From Chloroflexota bacterium (lineage in GTDB: Bacteria; Chloroflexota; Anaerolineae; Promineifilales; Promineifilaceae): 64,000 bases of DNA. How positions within the stretch are numbered: position 1 is the first letter of the stretch; each line of letters opens with the position of its first letter. The translations under genes were made by a program, and so were the position numbers. The stretch spans positions 33,992 through 97,991 of the forward strand of contig JAGNBF010000015.1 in the NCBI GenBank assembly GCA_018004935.1. The letters are read 5' to 3'. The notes under the pieces are model-generated. The model saw nothing but the letters and a program-made list of their open reading frames with translations. It had not been told where the DNA came from and did not search any database. Shown one piece after another: positions 25,402-35,192 of this stretch.

Positions 25402-26580
25402 TTATTGGTTGACAAAACGATTGAAACTGCCTTCGTTGAGGTTGTTCCAGTCGCGCACACGGGAGCGGAACGCGTTCCACTGCTCATAGATGGTTTTGAA
25501 AGTAGCATCGCTGGCTGAAAATTCGGCGTATAACTCTTCTGCGGCCGCAGACGCGGCCGCGAGAATCTCATCACTATATGCCCGCAACTGGGTCCCCGCA
25601 TCCACCAACCGTTGTAACGCCTCATTATTCCGGGCATCATACCGCGCCAACATAATCATATTGGCTTCAAAAGCCGCCGTCTTCACTACCTCCTGGTATT
25701 CTGGTGGCAATTTATTCCATTCATCCAAATTGATTTCCACTTCCAGAGTCGGACCTGGTTCCCACCACCCAGGATAATAGTAATAGTCCGCTACCGTATT
25801 CAGGCCTAGCTTCTCATCATCATATGGGCCAACCCACTCAGCGGCATCAACCGCCCCCGTCTCCAAAGCGGCAAAGATTTCTCCACCGGCCAGAACCTGC
25901 ACGGTCACTCCCAACTTCGCCATCACCTGCCCTCCCAGGCCAGGAATACGCATCTTCAGCCCTTGCAAATCAGCTACTGTGTTGATTTCCTTACGAAACC
26001 AGCCACCCATCTGCGCCCCAGTATTACCTGCCGGGAATTGGATGACATTGAAGGTATCCGCATAAAATTGTTGCAACAACGCCAAACCACCCCCCTCATA
26101 CAACCAGGCATTTTGCTGTTGCGCCGTCAGGCCAAAGGGTAATGCCGTACCAAAAGCGGTTACCGGGCTTTTCCCTACATAATAATAAGAGGCTGTATGC
26201 CCACAGGGCACTGCCCCCTGTGAAACCACATCCAGAACCTGCGTTCCGGGGGCTAATTCACCGGCCGCACGGGGCGTAATCGCAAACTTCCCCCCCGTCA
26301 TAGCCGAAACCCGTTGCGCAAACACCTCTGCCCCACCAAAAATAGTGTCCAGACTAACGGGCCAACTTGTCGCCATATCCCACTCGATAACCGGGAGATC
26401 AGACGACTGGGCCGCCGTGGCACTGGCGGTATTGGCGGCATTGTTAGCGGCATTGTTAGCGATAACATTGTTGTTTTCAGCGGCATTATTGCCATTCTGG
26501 TTCTGACACCCAACCAGACCAACGGCGGCACTACCAAGAGCGCCTTTAGTCACCAATTCTAAAAACTCTCGTCGCTTCAT
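25402..26580 (-). CDS. TRAP transporter substrate-binding lipoprotein (DctP family)
   Basis: 392 residues. The N-terminus [20 protein letters not shown] followed by GLVGC combines a twin-arginine export signal with a lipobox (Cys near 26). An Asn/Ala-rich linker leads to the DctP domain, with [44 protein letters not shown] and [14 protein letters not shown]. The family resembles the TakP/ketoacid-binding branch, but the ligand is not readable. Being a lipoprotein fits a monoderm or atypical envelope in which the binding protein is tethered. AAGGAGG precedes the ATG at 26580. It converges on dctQM instead of preceding them, which is an unusual TRAP layout. Confidence 0.9.
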   Translation of the reverse strand: MKRREFLELVTKGALGSAAVGLVGCQNQNGNNAAENNNVIANNAANNAANTASATAAQSSDLPVIEWDMATSWPVSLDTIFGGAEVFAQRVSAMTGGKFAITPRAAGELAPGTQVLDVVSQGAVPCGHTASYYYVGKSPVTAFGTALPFGLTAQQQNAWLYEGGGLALLQQFYADTFNVIQFPAGNTGAQMGGWFRKEINTVADLQGLKMRIPGLGGQVMAKLGVTVQVLAGGEIFAALETGAVDAAEWVGPYDDEKLGLNTVADYYYYPGWWEPGPTLEVEINLDEWNKLPPEYQEVVKTAAFEANMIMLARYDARNNEALQRLVDAGTQLRAYSDEILAAASAAAEELYAEFSASDATFKTIYEQWNAFRSRVRDWNNLNEGSFNRFVNQ

Positions 26581-26799
26581 GATGCGGTCCTCCTTACTAT
26601 GAAATTGGGGTTGTAGGGGTAAACAATTCTGACTGACAAAACAAGTGGATGACTGGCGATTGTATAGAAACTTTAACCGATCAACAATGGGCAAAATAGT
26701 GTACTGTGTGGGTCAAATCTGGGGATGGCTGGTAAAGCTTTATGGAAGTAGGATGTATGTTGTTTGAGGGCGTACGTCCTCAAACAATAACACAACGGG

Positions 26800-26900
26800 T
26801 TTTCCCCACCCCTAATCCCGCCCCCAGGGGCGGGAAACTTTTTAAGGGCCGTTTTTCGCAGGCATTCGCCCACGAAAAACGGCGGGAAGGGGTTTCTCCC
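26800..26900. repeat. Degenerate family A element
   Basis: CCGTTTTTCG (26849-26858) pairs with CGAAAAACGG (26873-26882), within the family flank CCCGCCCCCAGGGGCGGG. A decayed copy. With the family B copy at 27105-27240 it fills the 782-bp interval 26581-27362, in which I see no gene. Confidence 0.65.
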
Positions 26901-27104
26901 AGCAATTCTCAATTTAGCCAACGGTTAAAACGGTTGGACTCCAGAAGCACGCTCGGAAAATGGCCCAACCCGTAGAACAGCCTTTCCGGCTGTTCGCCCT
27001 CTCGTGAAAACAAAAAATGGGCGTAACGATACACGTCCTCAAGGGCTGAGCTTTGCCGAAGCCCGGCTCTGCCTGTATAGAGAGTGCACAGCCTGGAAAG
27101 GCTC

Positions 27105-27240
27105 TGCTACGCCCAATTGAACCGCCGGGCTATCCATAATACCAGGTCTTACGGACTAAAACAGCAGGCCAACGGCCTTCGTAACCATAGCCCGGCCCGT
27201 TTTACGGCCGGGCGGCCTCGGCACTTTTAGACGTTCAGGC
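27105..27240. repeat. Family B palindromic element
   Basis: Contains CCGCCGGGCTATCC, GGACTAAAACAGCAGGCC and CCCGGCCCGTTTTACGGCCGGG, closely like the copy at 40060-40185. Ends near ACTTTTAGACGTTCAGG. Confidence 0.7.
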
Positions 27241-27362
27241 CAAATTGAGAATTGCTGGGTTTCTCCTTTTCCGCTTGTCGTTAAAAAGCAGTCAGATAAC
27301 ATGGTGTGGGGTGTACGTCGTATTTACAAAAATGACGCACACCCCGTAATTCAGAGCGATTT

Positions 27363-28742
27363 TTACGCTCCCTGTGCCATCATCTTATCAATCGCTGTCG
27401 CCAACTGTGCCAGATTATGGATGATAAGCACTTCATCAGCACCTGATTCATACTCTTCCATAATACTGTCACCTGTACCCCATTGCCCCCGAGGTTCCGG
27501 GTTGAACCAGAGAAGCCGCTTGGCCCGGCGCTGAATGTCTTTAAGCAAATCTAGTCGTGAGGGGTTGTAATTGTTACGCCCATCTCCTAATACAATCACC
27601 GTTGTCCGTGAATCTACTGTACTCAGGTAGCGCGTGTGAAAAGTTTGTAAACTTTGCCCCAGGTCAGTGCGATAACTGCCACCAGGCACGGCCTTATAGG
27701 CCGCCTGAATCGCATCCTCAACGCGCAAGTTAGCCATATCCACGGTGATTTCGGAGAGGTCGCCATAAAAGGCAAAACTGCGCACCCGATGCACCTGATC
27801 ATGCAATTCATAGACCATCTGTAACATGAATTCCAGGACATGGTGCATGGAACGGGACACATCACAAATGAGAACCAGGCTGGGTTTGAGTTTGTTTTTC
27901 TTGAAGCGGATTTCTACGGGCACACCCCCATACCGCAAGTTGGTACGAATCGTCCCTTTGGCATCAAACTTGCCTTTGTTACCCCGTTTGCGCCGTAAAG
28001 CGGCCCGACTACGTAATTGCGTCACCAGCCGTTGTACTTCTTTACGCAAAATATCGGTCTCGGCCGCGCTAAGGGATTCAAAGGGTTTGTGCATCAGGTC
28101 GGAGCCATATAGCTCATCTGGGCGTGCCGCCCGATCTTGGGCAATTTGTAAGCCGATCTGTTGGGCGATCTGTTCCGTGAGGGCTTCCTGGTTGGCCCTG
28201 ACAACACCCATTAACTTCTCCATTGCTTCCTGGCTCATGCCCATCTCCTGCAATTTTTGCATGAGTTGTTGCATTTGCTCTTCCAGGTGGGCAAACCCCA
28301 TCTGGCGGAGCATGCGCCGGGTAATATATTGGGCTTCTCCAGGATTATTAGCCCACCGGATACCGGCTTGCCGTGCCAGGTCTTCTAATTCTTCTTTGGT
28401 GGGGGGGTTGCCACTAGTAAGCCAATCGAGAAGTTGTTGCATGCGGCCGCTTAATGCCGACATCGCCGCCTGCAACATCGCCTGTTCATCTTCTGTCAAA
28501 TCATCCGACGCATTTTGCAGGGGCGGCCCCCCACTACCAAAGTACAGCGGGAATAATTGCTCAAACGCACCAAAATCATCTGACTTTTTGACGAGCGTAC
28601 TTTTGAGCGAGGCTTTAAATAGATCCTTCTCGCTAATGCCCATTACCCCTGTAGCGTTTAACGCATCCACCGATTCGGCTACAGAAACGCGCACCCCGGC
28701 GGCACGCAACCCACGAATGAACTCAACTATTCGGTCGTCCAT
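27363..28742 (-). CDS. VWA-domain protein (CoxE-like)
   Basis: 459 residues. The N-terminal helical half contains FIRGLRAAGVRVSVAES, the CoxE/YehP-type start, and a Gln/Met-rich region (~150-215). The C-terminal von Willebrand factor A domain has a MIDAS variant DVSRSM from D294, TDLG and VLGDGRNNYNPSR. Such proteins pair with MoxR ATPases and help mature metalloenzymes, as CoxD/CoxE do for CO dehydrogenase. GGAGG lies about ten bases before the ATG at 28742, and the start overlaps the upstream MoxR gene by 20 bp, so the two are translated together. Only one GCGGCCGC site is present. Confidence 0.87.
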   Translation of the reverse strand: MDDRIVEFIRGLRAAGVRVSVAESVDALNATGVMGISEKDLFKASLKSTLVKKSDDFGAFEQLFPLYFGSGGPPLQNASDDLTEDEQAMLQAAMSALSGRMQQLLDWLTSGNPPTKEELEDLARQAGIRWANNPGEAQYITRRMLRQMGFAHLEEQMQQLMQKLQEMGMSQEAMEKLMGVVRANQEALTEQIAQQIGLQIAQDRAARPDELYGSDLMHKPFESLSAAETDILRKEVQRLVTQLRSRAALRRKRGNKGKFDAKGTIRTNLRYGGVPVEIRFKKNKLKPSLVLICDVSRSMHHVLEFMLQMVYELHDQVHRVRSFAFYGDLSEITVDMANLRVEDAIQAAYKAVPGGSYRTDLGQSLQTFHTRYLSTVDSRTTVIVLGDGRNNYNPSRLDLLKDIQRRAKRLLWFNPEPRGQWGTGDSIMEEYESGADEVLIIHNLAQLATAIDKMMAQGA

Positions 28743-29670
28743 AACTGCTGCCTCCTCCCTTGCGACGGCTACCACCATCACCCATCATGCGTTTGGCTTT
28801 TTGCACGTCGGTTTCGTATTTGAGTAGAACGGTCAGCGTGTTAGTCAATGTTTCCTGGTCAATATCTTTGGCATTGAGTGTGACCAAGGCCCGCGCCCAG
28901 TCCAATGTTTCACTGATGCTGGGTACTTTGCGGAGATCCATATTGCGTAGTTGTTGGACAACCGTAACTGCCTGGCGGGCCAGTTCCGGTGTCAGGTTGG
29001 GCACCTTCAGCCGAACTATGTTCAGTTCGCTTTCCAGGTTGGGATAATCCACATACAGGTAAAGACAACGACGCTTGAGGGCTTCGCTGAGTTCACGGGT
29101 ATTGTTGCTGGTTAGTAAAACCATCGGCTGGAATTTGGCGGAGATGGTACCCAATTCGGGAACACTGACCTGAAAATCGCTGAGCACTTCAAGCAGGAAG
29201 GCTTCAAATTCGACATCGGCCCGGTCAATTTCGTCTATGAGCAGGACGACCGGTTCGTCAGAGGTGAGGGCCATGAGTAGGGGGCGGGGGAGCAGGAAGT
29301 TTTCGGAGAAGAAGACGTTTTCTTCCTGAGCAATACGTTGTGCGGCTTCAGCCAGGGTGTTGATACCTTCAAGGGATGTGCGCAGGGTATCACGCAGGAG
29401 TTGGGTATACAACATTTGCTTGGCATATTCCCACTCATAAAGGGCTTTGCTTTCGTCTAGACCTTCATAACATTGCAGGCGAATGAGGGGGCGACCAAGG
29501 GCCGTCGCCCACACTTTAGCCAGTTCGGTTTTGCCCACACCGGCAGGGCCTTCAGCCAGAATCGGTTTACACAGGTTTTGGGCCAGATAAACAACCGTGG
29601 CAATCTCATCAGAGGTGATATATTGCTGTTCTTGTAGGCGTTGGCGAACGTCAGTGATGTTTTTAAACAT
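28723..29670 (-). CDS. MoxR-family AAA+ ATPase (CoxD-like)
   Basis: 315 residues. Walker A GPAGVGKT is at 41-48, Walker B VVLLIDEIDRAD follows near 145, and sensor 1 LLTSNNTRELSEALKRR near 190. The sequence LCKPILAEGPAGVGKTELAK and the CYEGLDESKALYEWEYAKQ region match MoxR. These ATPases act as chaperones with VWA partners; the partner gene overlaps its end by 20 bp. The molybdoenzyme at 14.8-20.8 kb is a candidate client, by analogy with CoxD. GAGGA precedes the ATG at 29670. Confidence 0.9.
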   Translation of the reverse strand: MFKNITDVRQRLQEQQYITSDEIATVVYLAQNLCKPILAEGPAGVGKTELAKVWATALGRPLIRLQCYEGLDESKALYEWEYAKQMLYTQLLRDTLRTSLEGINTLAEAAQRIAQEENVFFSENFLLPRPLLMALTSDEPVVLLIDEIDRADVEFEAFLLEVLSDFQVSVPELGTISAKFQPMVLLTSNNTRELSEALKRRCLYLYVDYPNLESELNIVRLKVPNLTPELARQAVTVVQQLRNMDLRKVPSISETLDWARALVTLNAKDIDQETLTNTLTVLLKYETDVQKAKRMMGDGGSRRKGGGSSYGRPNS

Positions 29671-30104
29671 AGTATTCCTCACAGGAACTCGGGGAATTCC
29701 AGGAATTGGGGGACCTATGGGAACTACGCATACGTTCCAATGAGTTCCGGCTCTTCCTAAGAGTTCCTCTTGAAACAAAAACCGGGTTAAGGCGATTAAA
29801 CTATGTGGTTAAAATGCCTGAACCCGGTAGCAATGACGTAATTGGGCGATACGCCCAACTTGTTAAAGGACAAAAAGATTGTAACCGGAAAAAAGCAAAA
29901 GTAAACTGCACCATCGGGTAGGTTGGGGAGGATTTACGATTTGCGATTTGCGTCTTCGGGGGATGGGCGAATCAACTCATTCCCCGATTCATCATTTGTA
30001 TCTATTCAGGTGTCACAACTTATTCCCACGCTCGGCGTGGGAATTCCCTCTGGGACGCTCTGCGTCTTACACGACGCCGAGGGTGCAATGAGAAGGTAAA
30101 ACCG

Positions 30105-30275
30105 CTGACCCTCATCCCCGACCCCACCCCAGGGGCGGGGAACTTTTCTAAGGGGCATTTTTCGGGGCGAATGCCCCGAAAAATGCCCCATTAGAATTCC
30201 CCCCTTCCCTCGGGAATCGGCAGGGGGGATGGGGTCAGTGAAGGCGTTACCCGATTAAAAATTTAATGAACAAGG
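30105..30275. repeat. Family A hairpin element
   Basis: Arms GGGGCATTTTTCGGGGC at 30152-30168 and complement at 30173-30189, with the AATTCCCCCCTTCCCTCGGG flank and TTAAAAATTTAATGAACAA end. Nearly the same as the copy inside 8080-8525. The interval 29671-30344 also holds scattered GAGTTCC/GGAACTC words at 29690-29770 and nothing that looks coding. Confidence 0.85.
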
Positions 30276-30344
30276 GGAGGGGGTCAGGGTGAGGGGCTGT
30301 ATAGATACAATCATTTAGCGGTTTGGGGGCAGATGCCCCCAACA

Positions 30345-31211
30345 TCATTCGCCAATCCTCAATTGCAGGTGGGTGATGGTGTGAACGCGGCGGAAACCAA
30401 GTGATTGGTAGAGGTGAATCGCGGCCGCGTTGCTGTGCCACGCTCCAATTTTTACCTGGGGTATGGCTCCGGGAGGAAACCCAAGCAGGGCCGATAGAAT
30501 AAGTTGCCGCCCCAACCCCTGTCCCTGATGGGTAGGGATGATACCCACCGGTTCGATAATCCCTAGCCCGGTTCGATCTACCCAACTCCAGATAAACCCC
30601 ACAGGCAGTTCTCCCTGACACAGAAATTGGGGTAGCCCTTGTTGACGAAAGAGGTGTAATAGCTCTTCGTCGCCATAGGGTTGATACCAGGGATGCGGCC
30701 CGAAACTTTCATCATAAAGCCGACGGAAGGTGGCCGCGGCCGCAAGCCGGGTCAATTGTCGCCGGGAATAACCATAGGGTAGGTAGATGGGAGGGATGGC
30801 CAGATCACCGGGGCGATGCAGTTCCCATTCTTCATGGTGCAGGATAAAACCGCGCTGGGGCAAAAAATAGGCGACAGGGGCGTGTGAATCAGTGAGGGCA
30901 TAGGTTAAGGTGTGATAACCTTGCGGCCGCAAATGCGCCACCAATCCCTGCAACAACGCTGTGCCTATCCCTTGTCGCCGCCTATCTACCGCCACCGCAC
31001 CCGACAGATCAAGCTGATCGGGCAAACCGGGCACAGGCATAGCCACCACAAAGCCGACAGTCTGGCTATCTATCTCCGCAAGCAGGGAGTAGGCGGCCGC
31101 AGATAACTGCTCCCGTACTTCACGTAAGGTAATGACACGATCAGGGAAAGCCAGGGGGAAAAGGGGTAGGAGCGCGGCCGCGTCCCTTGTTTTAATCGGT
31201 CGAATCCGCAT
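30345..31211 (-). CDS. Double GNAT-domain N-acetyltransferase
   Basis: 288 residues with two GNAT folds. The first (~3-140) has the acetyl-CoA loop RRRQGIGTALLQ. The second (~155-285) has THQGQGLGRQLI and the C-terminal AAIHLYQSLGFRRV motif. Both loops fit the Q/RxxGxG/A pattern, so both halves may bind acetyl-CoA. The acceptor is unknown. GGAG lies seven bases before the ATG at 31211; an upstream TTG in the same frame is unlikely. Five GCGGCCGC sites are present. Transcribed divergently from selB. Confidence 0.85.
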   Translation of the reverse strand: MRIRPIKTRDAAALLPLFPLAFPDRVITLREVREQLSAAAYSLLAEIDSQTVGFVVAMPVPGLPDQLDLSGAVAVDRRRQGIGTALLQGLVAHLRPQGYHTLTYALTDSHAPVAYFLPQRGFILHHEEWELHRPGDLAIPPIYLPYGYSRRQLTRLAAAATFRRLYDESFGPHPWYQPYGDEELLHLFRQQGLPQFLCQGELPVGFIWSWVDRTGLGIIEPVGIIPTHQGQGLGRQLILSALLGFPPGAIPQVKIGAWHSNAAAIHLYQSLGFRRVHTITHLQLRIGE

Positions 31212-31422
31212 CAGCAACTCCGGGTGTGGTATAATCGGCCAAATAGCCCAACGGAGAAATGAGTTCCCACAATACCCTCAGTTCCTCGGAGTTCCCAGCA
31301 TCTTTCATCAGGAACCACCACTATGTTAGCACCAATTCAGAGAACCCCAACCTAAGAAGCCCAGGTTCTTTTTAAAGTCGAGCTTGTTTCCATTATTGGC
31401 ATAGTTACTTCTTAAACGCTAT

Positions 31423-33306
31423 ATGTACGTTATTGGCACCGCCGGACACGTTGATCACGGCAAATCTACTCTAGTACGCGCCCTCACCGGCATTGATCCT
31501 GACCGTCTGGCGGAAGAAAAAGCCCGCGAAATGACCATTGATTTGGGGTTCGCCTGGCTCAAACTGGATGGCCTTCCCGATGAAGTGGGGGTGGTAGATG
31601 TTCCTGGTCATCGAGATTTCATCGAAAACATGCTGGCGGGCGTGGGGGGTATTGATCTGGCCCTCTTTGTTGTGGCCGCCGATGAAGGGGTGATGCCGCA
31701 GACGCGAGAGCATCTGGCGATTTTGGATTTGCTGGCAATTCGTGGCGGGATAGTCGCGCTGACCAAAATTGACATGGTAGATGATGCTGACTGGCTGGAG
31801 TTGGTTACTCTGGATGTAGCCGAGGCTCTTCAGGGGACGGTTCTGGCGGATGCTCCCATCGTGCCTGTGTCGGCGCGGACGGGTAAAGGGTTGAAGGAGC
31901 TAAAAAAGGTTCTCAGTGAACGATTACAGCAGGTGGAAGCACGTGAAGACCGCGACCGCGCCCGCCTCCCTGTGGATCGTGTTTTTACCCTACCCGGCTT
32001 CGGCACTATCGTTACCGGTACGCTCATTGGTGGTTCTTTCCAGGTGGGAGAGGCTATTGAGGTGCAACCAACCAACCTGAAGGGGCGCATCCGGGGGTTA
32101 CAAAGCCACAAAACGAAGCTCGAATCGGTCCGCCCGGGTAGCCGGGTCGCCATTAACCTGACCGGAATTGAGAAGGATGACGTACAACGAGGGGATGTTA
32201 TCGCGGCCGCGAATGTCATCAAAAGCACCATCCTGTGCGATGTGGCTTATCGCCACCTGGCCGCGGCCAATACCCCTCTACGCCACAATAGCGAGGTAAA
32301 ACTCTTTGTCGGGGCCAAAGAGGTGTTGGCCCGCGCCCGGGTTTTAGGAGCCACCGAAATCAAACCCGGGCAGGAAGGCTGGTTACAACTGGTTTTGCGT
32401 GAACCGGCCGCCTTTACTCGAGGTGATCATTTTATTTTGCGCCGCCCCTCACCCGGAGCCACCATCGGTGGGGGCATCATTCTGGATGCCCATCCTGGCC
32501 GCCAACACCGCCGCTTCCGCCCAGAAGTCGTGACCCGCCTGCAAACCCTCACCCAGGGCACACCGGCCGAACTGCTTTTGCAGACGCTCACTCGTCTGGA
32601 ACCGATCCAGTCGCCCAAATTATTGAAACAGTCGGGGATGGATGAAGCCACCAGCCAGGAGGCTCTGGCTGAATTGGAACAGGAAAAGCTCATCGTCCAC
32701 CTGGATGAACAACTGATCAGCACGGCGACTCATCGCCGCTGGTTGAACCAGATAAGCCAGTGGCTCAGCCAATATCACCGGGAACGGCCCTTGCGCCTGG
32801 GTATGCCCCGTGAAGAGTTACGGAGTCGGTTAAAGCTAACACCAGCGGTGTTTAATCCGTTGGTACGGAACGCGGCCGCGGCTCAGCATCTGCGCGAAGA
32901 AAATGCCGTTTTGCACCTGCCCGGCCACACTATCCAGTTTAGCCCTGCCCAACAGGGCAAAATTGACCGGCTGATGGCTCAGTTCCGGCAGGCGGGTATT
33001 AATTCGCCCAGTCCCAAGGAGTGTCAGGATGGGGTGGGTGAGGATGTTTATTTTGCGCTGGTGGATTTAGGTATGTTGCAACCGGTGAATGAGAGTGTGG
33101 TGTACGCGGCCGCGGAGTATCAAAAATATATCCGGGCCATTCTTGACTATTTGCGGGTACAGGGCAAAATCAACGCCGCTCAGGTGCGCGATCTGTTCAA
33201 CACCAGCCGCAAATACGCCATTGCCCTGTTAGAGCATCTGGATGAGAAAAAACTAACCCGGCGTGAAGGGGATGATCGGGTTTTGGTCAATCGAATGAAC
33301 TCCTGA
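31423..33306 (+). CDS. selB: Selenocysteine-specific translation elongation factor SelB
   Basis: 627 residues. GTPase motifs are G1 GHVDHGKST (8-16), G3 DVPGH (59-63) and G4 TKID (114-117). The start [23 protein letters not shown] is typical of SelB rather than EF-Tu. EF-Tu-like domains 2 and 3 follow, then the C-terminal winged helices (~375-627) that read the SECIS hairpin. SelB carries Sec-tRNA to UGA codons. No selA, selD or tRNA-Sec gene is in the window, and I found no obvious selenoprotein among the genes here. The ATG has no clear ribosome site, and the preceding 90 bp contain an AGAACC/GGTTCT hairpin followed by TTTTT. Confidence 0.9.
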   Translation: MYVIGTAGHVDHGKSTLVRALTGIDPDRLAEEKAREMTIDLGFAWLKLDGLPDEVGVVDVPGHRDFIENMLAGVGGIDLALFVVAADEGVMPQTREHLAILDLLAIRGGIVALTKIDMVDDADWLELVTLDVAEALQGTVLADAPIVPVSARTGKGLKELKKVLSERLQQVEAREDRDRARLPVDRVFTLPGFGTIVTGTLIGGSFQVGEAIEVQPTNLKGRIRGLQSHKTKLESVRPGSRVAINLTGIEKDDVQRGDVIAAANVIKSTILCDVAYRHLAAANTPLRHNSEVKLFVGAKEVLARARVLGATEIKPGQEGWLQLVLREPAAFTRGDHFILRRPSPGATIGGGIILDAHPGRQHRRFRPEVVTRLQTLTQGTPAELLLQTLTRLEPIQSPKLLKQSGMDEATSQEALAELEQEKLIVHLDEQLISTATHRRWLNQISQWLSQYHRERPLRLGMPREELRSRLKLTPAVFNPLVRNAAAAQHLREENAVLHLPGHTIQFSPAQQGKIDRLMAQFRQAGINSPSPKECQDGVGEDVYFALVDLGMLQPVNESVVYAAAEYQKYIRAILDYLRVQGKINAAQVRDLFNTSRKYAIALLEHLDEKKLTRREGDDRVLVNRMNS

Positions 33307-33408
33307 CCATGTGCGTTGTGTCACGCTAGGGACACCAGCCAAAATGCGTAAGTCGTGTGTTGTTAACCCCTTATTTCAGCAGGCTCAACAGTCACCAGCG
33401 AACAACCC

Positions 33409-34224
33409 ATGAGTAGTCAAACGGCCCATCAAGTCATGCAATCGTTACCCACCGAGGTGCAAGAGGCTACTATTGTTTGCCCCTTGTGTGGATCAGTAAC
33501 GCCGGTGACGGGTTTGCGGCCGCGGTCTGGCAACAATGGTGACACTCCCCCCTGGCAACTCTTGTTCACCTGTCCCGCCTGTGGCCTCATCACCGCCTTC
33601 AACACCACCCACCTCTCCCTCAAACAAATCGAATCATTCCAGGGTTCCGCCTGGACCACCGACTTACACCATTTCCAACAAGAAGTCCGCCAGGGAGAGT
33701 TACGTTATCAACGACGCGCCACACGTAAACATTTTATCGGCGTCTTTTTTGTCAGTTTTCTTACCTGGATGTTACTCATTGGCAATTTCAACCCGGTCGA
33801 AATACTCTGGGGAGTGATCGCCAGTCTGCTCATCACCCGCTTTACCTACCAATTCCTCTTGTTCGATTTCTGGCAATGGATATATGAACCGCGCCGTTGG
33901 TGGGAACTGGGTAAACTGGTCCTCGAATTTTGGCGGCAACTAATCGTACAAAACGTCACCCTGGCAGTGCGTGTTTTTCACCCCAACCTGCCCATCCGCC
34001 CGGGCATCCTCGCCATTCCTACCCGCCTGCGTACCGATGGTCAGCTTACCCTTCTGGGTAGCCTCGTTTCCCTGACACCAGATACAGTCACAATAGATAT
34101 TGATCAGGAAAAAGGGATCATTTACGTTCATTGGATTGATGTCCAAACCACCGATCCCCAAGAGGCACACCAGCTCGTCATTGCCAGTTTGGAAGACAAA
34201 ATCGTGGGGTGGCTTGGGGAATAG
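33409..34224 (+). CDS. mrpE: Mrp-type antiporter subunit E (MbhA-like) with N-terminal zinc ribbon
   Basis: 271 residues. The C-terminal part (~110-260) is the MnhE domain, with FFVSFLTWMLLIG, FDFWQWIYEPRRWWELGKLVLEF and TLLGSLVSLTPDTVTIDID. The first ~75 residues are an extra zinc-ribbon-like module with C24, C27, C55 and C58 (CPLCG and CPACG), not normal for this ~160-residue subunit. First gene of an eight-gene operon for a multi-subunit cation/proton antiporter. No clear Shine-Dalgarno sequence was seen. One GCGGCCGC site falls in the zinc module. Confidence 0.87.
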   Translation: MSSQTAHQVMQSLPTEVQEATIVCPLCGSVTPVTGLRPRSGNNGDTPPWQLLFTCPACGLITAFNTTHLSLKQIESFQGSAWTTDLHHFQQEVRQGELRYQRRATRKHFIGVFFVSFLTWMLLIGNFNPVEILWGVIASLLITRFTYQFLLFDFWQWIYEPRRWWELGKLVLEFWRQLIVQNVTLAVRVFHPNLPIRPGILAIPTRLRTDGQLTLLGSLVSLTPDTVTIDIDQEKGIIYVHWIDVQTTDPQEAHQLVIASLEDKIVGWLGE

Positions 34225-34240
34225 TTGGAGAACAATTTTT

Positions 34241-34516
34241 ATGGCAACAGAACCACATTTACTGGAATACCTGGTGGTGATTGCGCTGGGGTTGTTATGC
34301 ATGCCCTTGCTTTACCGGTTGTGGCAGGGACCAACAACCAGCGACCGGCTCCTGGCCCTGGAGTTGATTGGGGCCTTAGGGGTGTTGGTTTTGGTCGGTT
34401 TAAGCATCATTGCCGAACGGGTCATCTACCTGGATCTGGCCATTCTGCTCACCTTATTTAGCTTTTTGGGCACACTGGTCATTGCCCGCTATTTAGAACG
34501 GGGCCTCCTGCAATGA
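34241..34516 (+). CDS. mrpF: Mrp-type antiporter subunit F (MbhB-like)
   Basis: 91 residues, three membrane helices. It contains the PLLYRLWQGPTTSDRLLALELIG region, where GP..DR is the family signature. GGAG lies about ten bases before the ATG at 34241; the frame extends further upstream inside mrpE but without support. Overlaps mrpG by 4 bp (ATGA). The small subunit lies next to MrpE/G in the membrane arm. Confidence 0.9.
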   Translation: MATEPHLLEYLVVIALGLLCMPLLYRLWQGPTTSDRLLALELIGALGVLVLVGLSIIAERVIYLDLAILLTLFSFLGTLVIARYLERGLLQ

Positions 34517-34863
34517 ACGCTTTAGATGTGGTGGTTTTCCTCTTGTATATAGGTGGGCTGTTTTTTAACCTGGCTGGGGTTGTTGGCATTATTCGCCTGC
34601 CCGATATTTATTGCCGTTTGCATTCCAGTTCCAAAAACACCACCTTAGGCGCATTGCTTATTGCTTTAGGGCTGGCAATCCGCCAATTTGAAGTCGGGCA
34701 GGTTCCGGCGGGTCTGAAGGTGATGTTGATTGCCCTTTTGATCCTGGCCATTACACCTATTGGTTCCCATGCCCTGGCGCGGGCGGCTTATCTCAACGGG
34801 GCACCTTTATCCGAGTTGACTGTGTGTGATCAATATCAGGATAGTCTGAAAGAAGAAGGGTAA
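34513..34863 (+). CDS. mrpG: Mrp-type antiporter subunit G (MbhC-like)
   Basis: 116 residues with three helices. The motif GVVGIIRLPDIYCRLHSSSKNTTLG is diagnostic of MnhG/PhaG. The start codon overlaps the mrpF stop as ATGA, indicating coupled translation. The C-terminal tail contains ITPIGSHALARAAYLNG, also conserved. Confidence 0.92.
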   Translation: MNALDVVVFLLYIGGLFFNLAGVVGIIRLPDIYCRLHSSSKNTTLGALLIALGLAIRQFEVGQVPAGLKVMLIALLILAITPIGSHALARAAYLNGAPLSELTVCDQYQDSLKEEG

Positions 34864-34925
34864 GTGGGCCGCCCGTTGCGTTTGTGCGGTCTGGCGCTGA
34901 GCTTTTTTCAGGGAAGGATAAATCT

Positions 34926-35189
34926 ATGTTTTTTACTATCCTCAACCTTATTCTGCTGGTAGGTTTGTTAGTGTCGGCCTTGTTGGTTGTCCGTACACGG
35001 AGCATTGTCAGCGCGATTATCGCTTTCTCCGCTGTGGGAACTTTTTTGACCCTGCTATTTTTCTTGTTTCAAGCGCCGGATGTGGCCTTATCCGAGGCGG
35101 CGGTGGGTACGGTTGCTGTGCCGCTGGTGTTGCTCATTGCTCTGGCCAAGATTCGGGGTCTGCTGAATGATCCGACAGAAGGGGAGTGA
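34926..35189 (+). CDS. DUF4040/MbhD-like subunit of the Mrp antiporter
   Basis: 87 residues, three helices, with VVRTRSIVSAIIAFSAVG and LFQAPDVALSEAAVG. The second motif, APDVALSEA, marks the DUF4040/MbhD domain, which in common bacterial Mrp systems is part of the large MrpA C-terminus. Here it is a free-standing protein, as in the archaeal Mbh membrane arm. AAGGA precedes the ATG at 34926. Only 3 bp separate its stop from the next gene. Confidence 0.88.
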   Translation: MFFTILNLILLVGLLVSALLVVRTRSIVSAIIAFSAVGTFLTLLFFLFQAPDVALSEAAVGTVAVPLVLLIALAKIRGLLNDPTEGE

Positions 35190-35192
35190 AAG

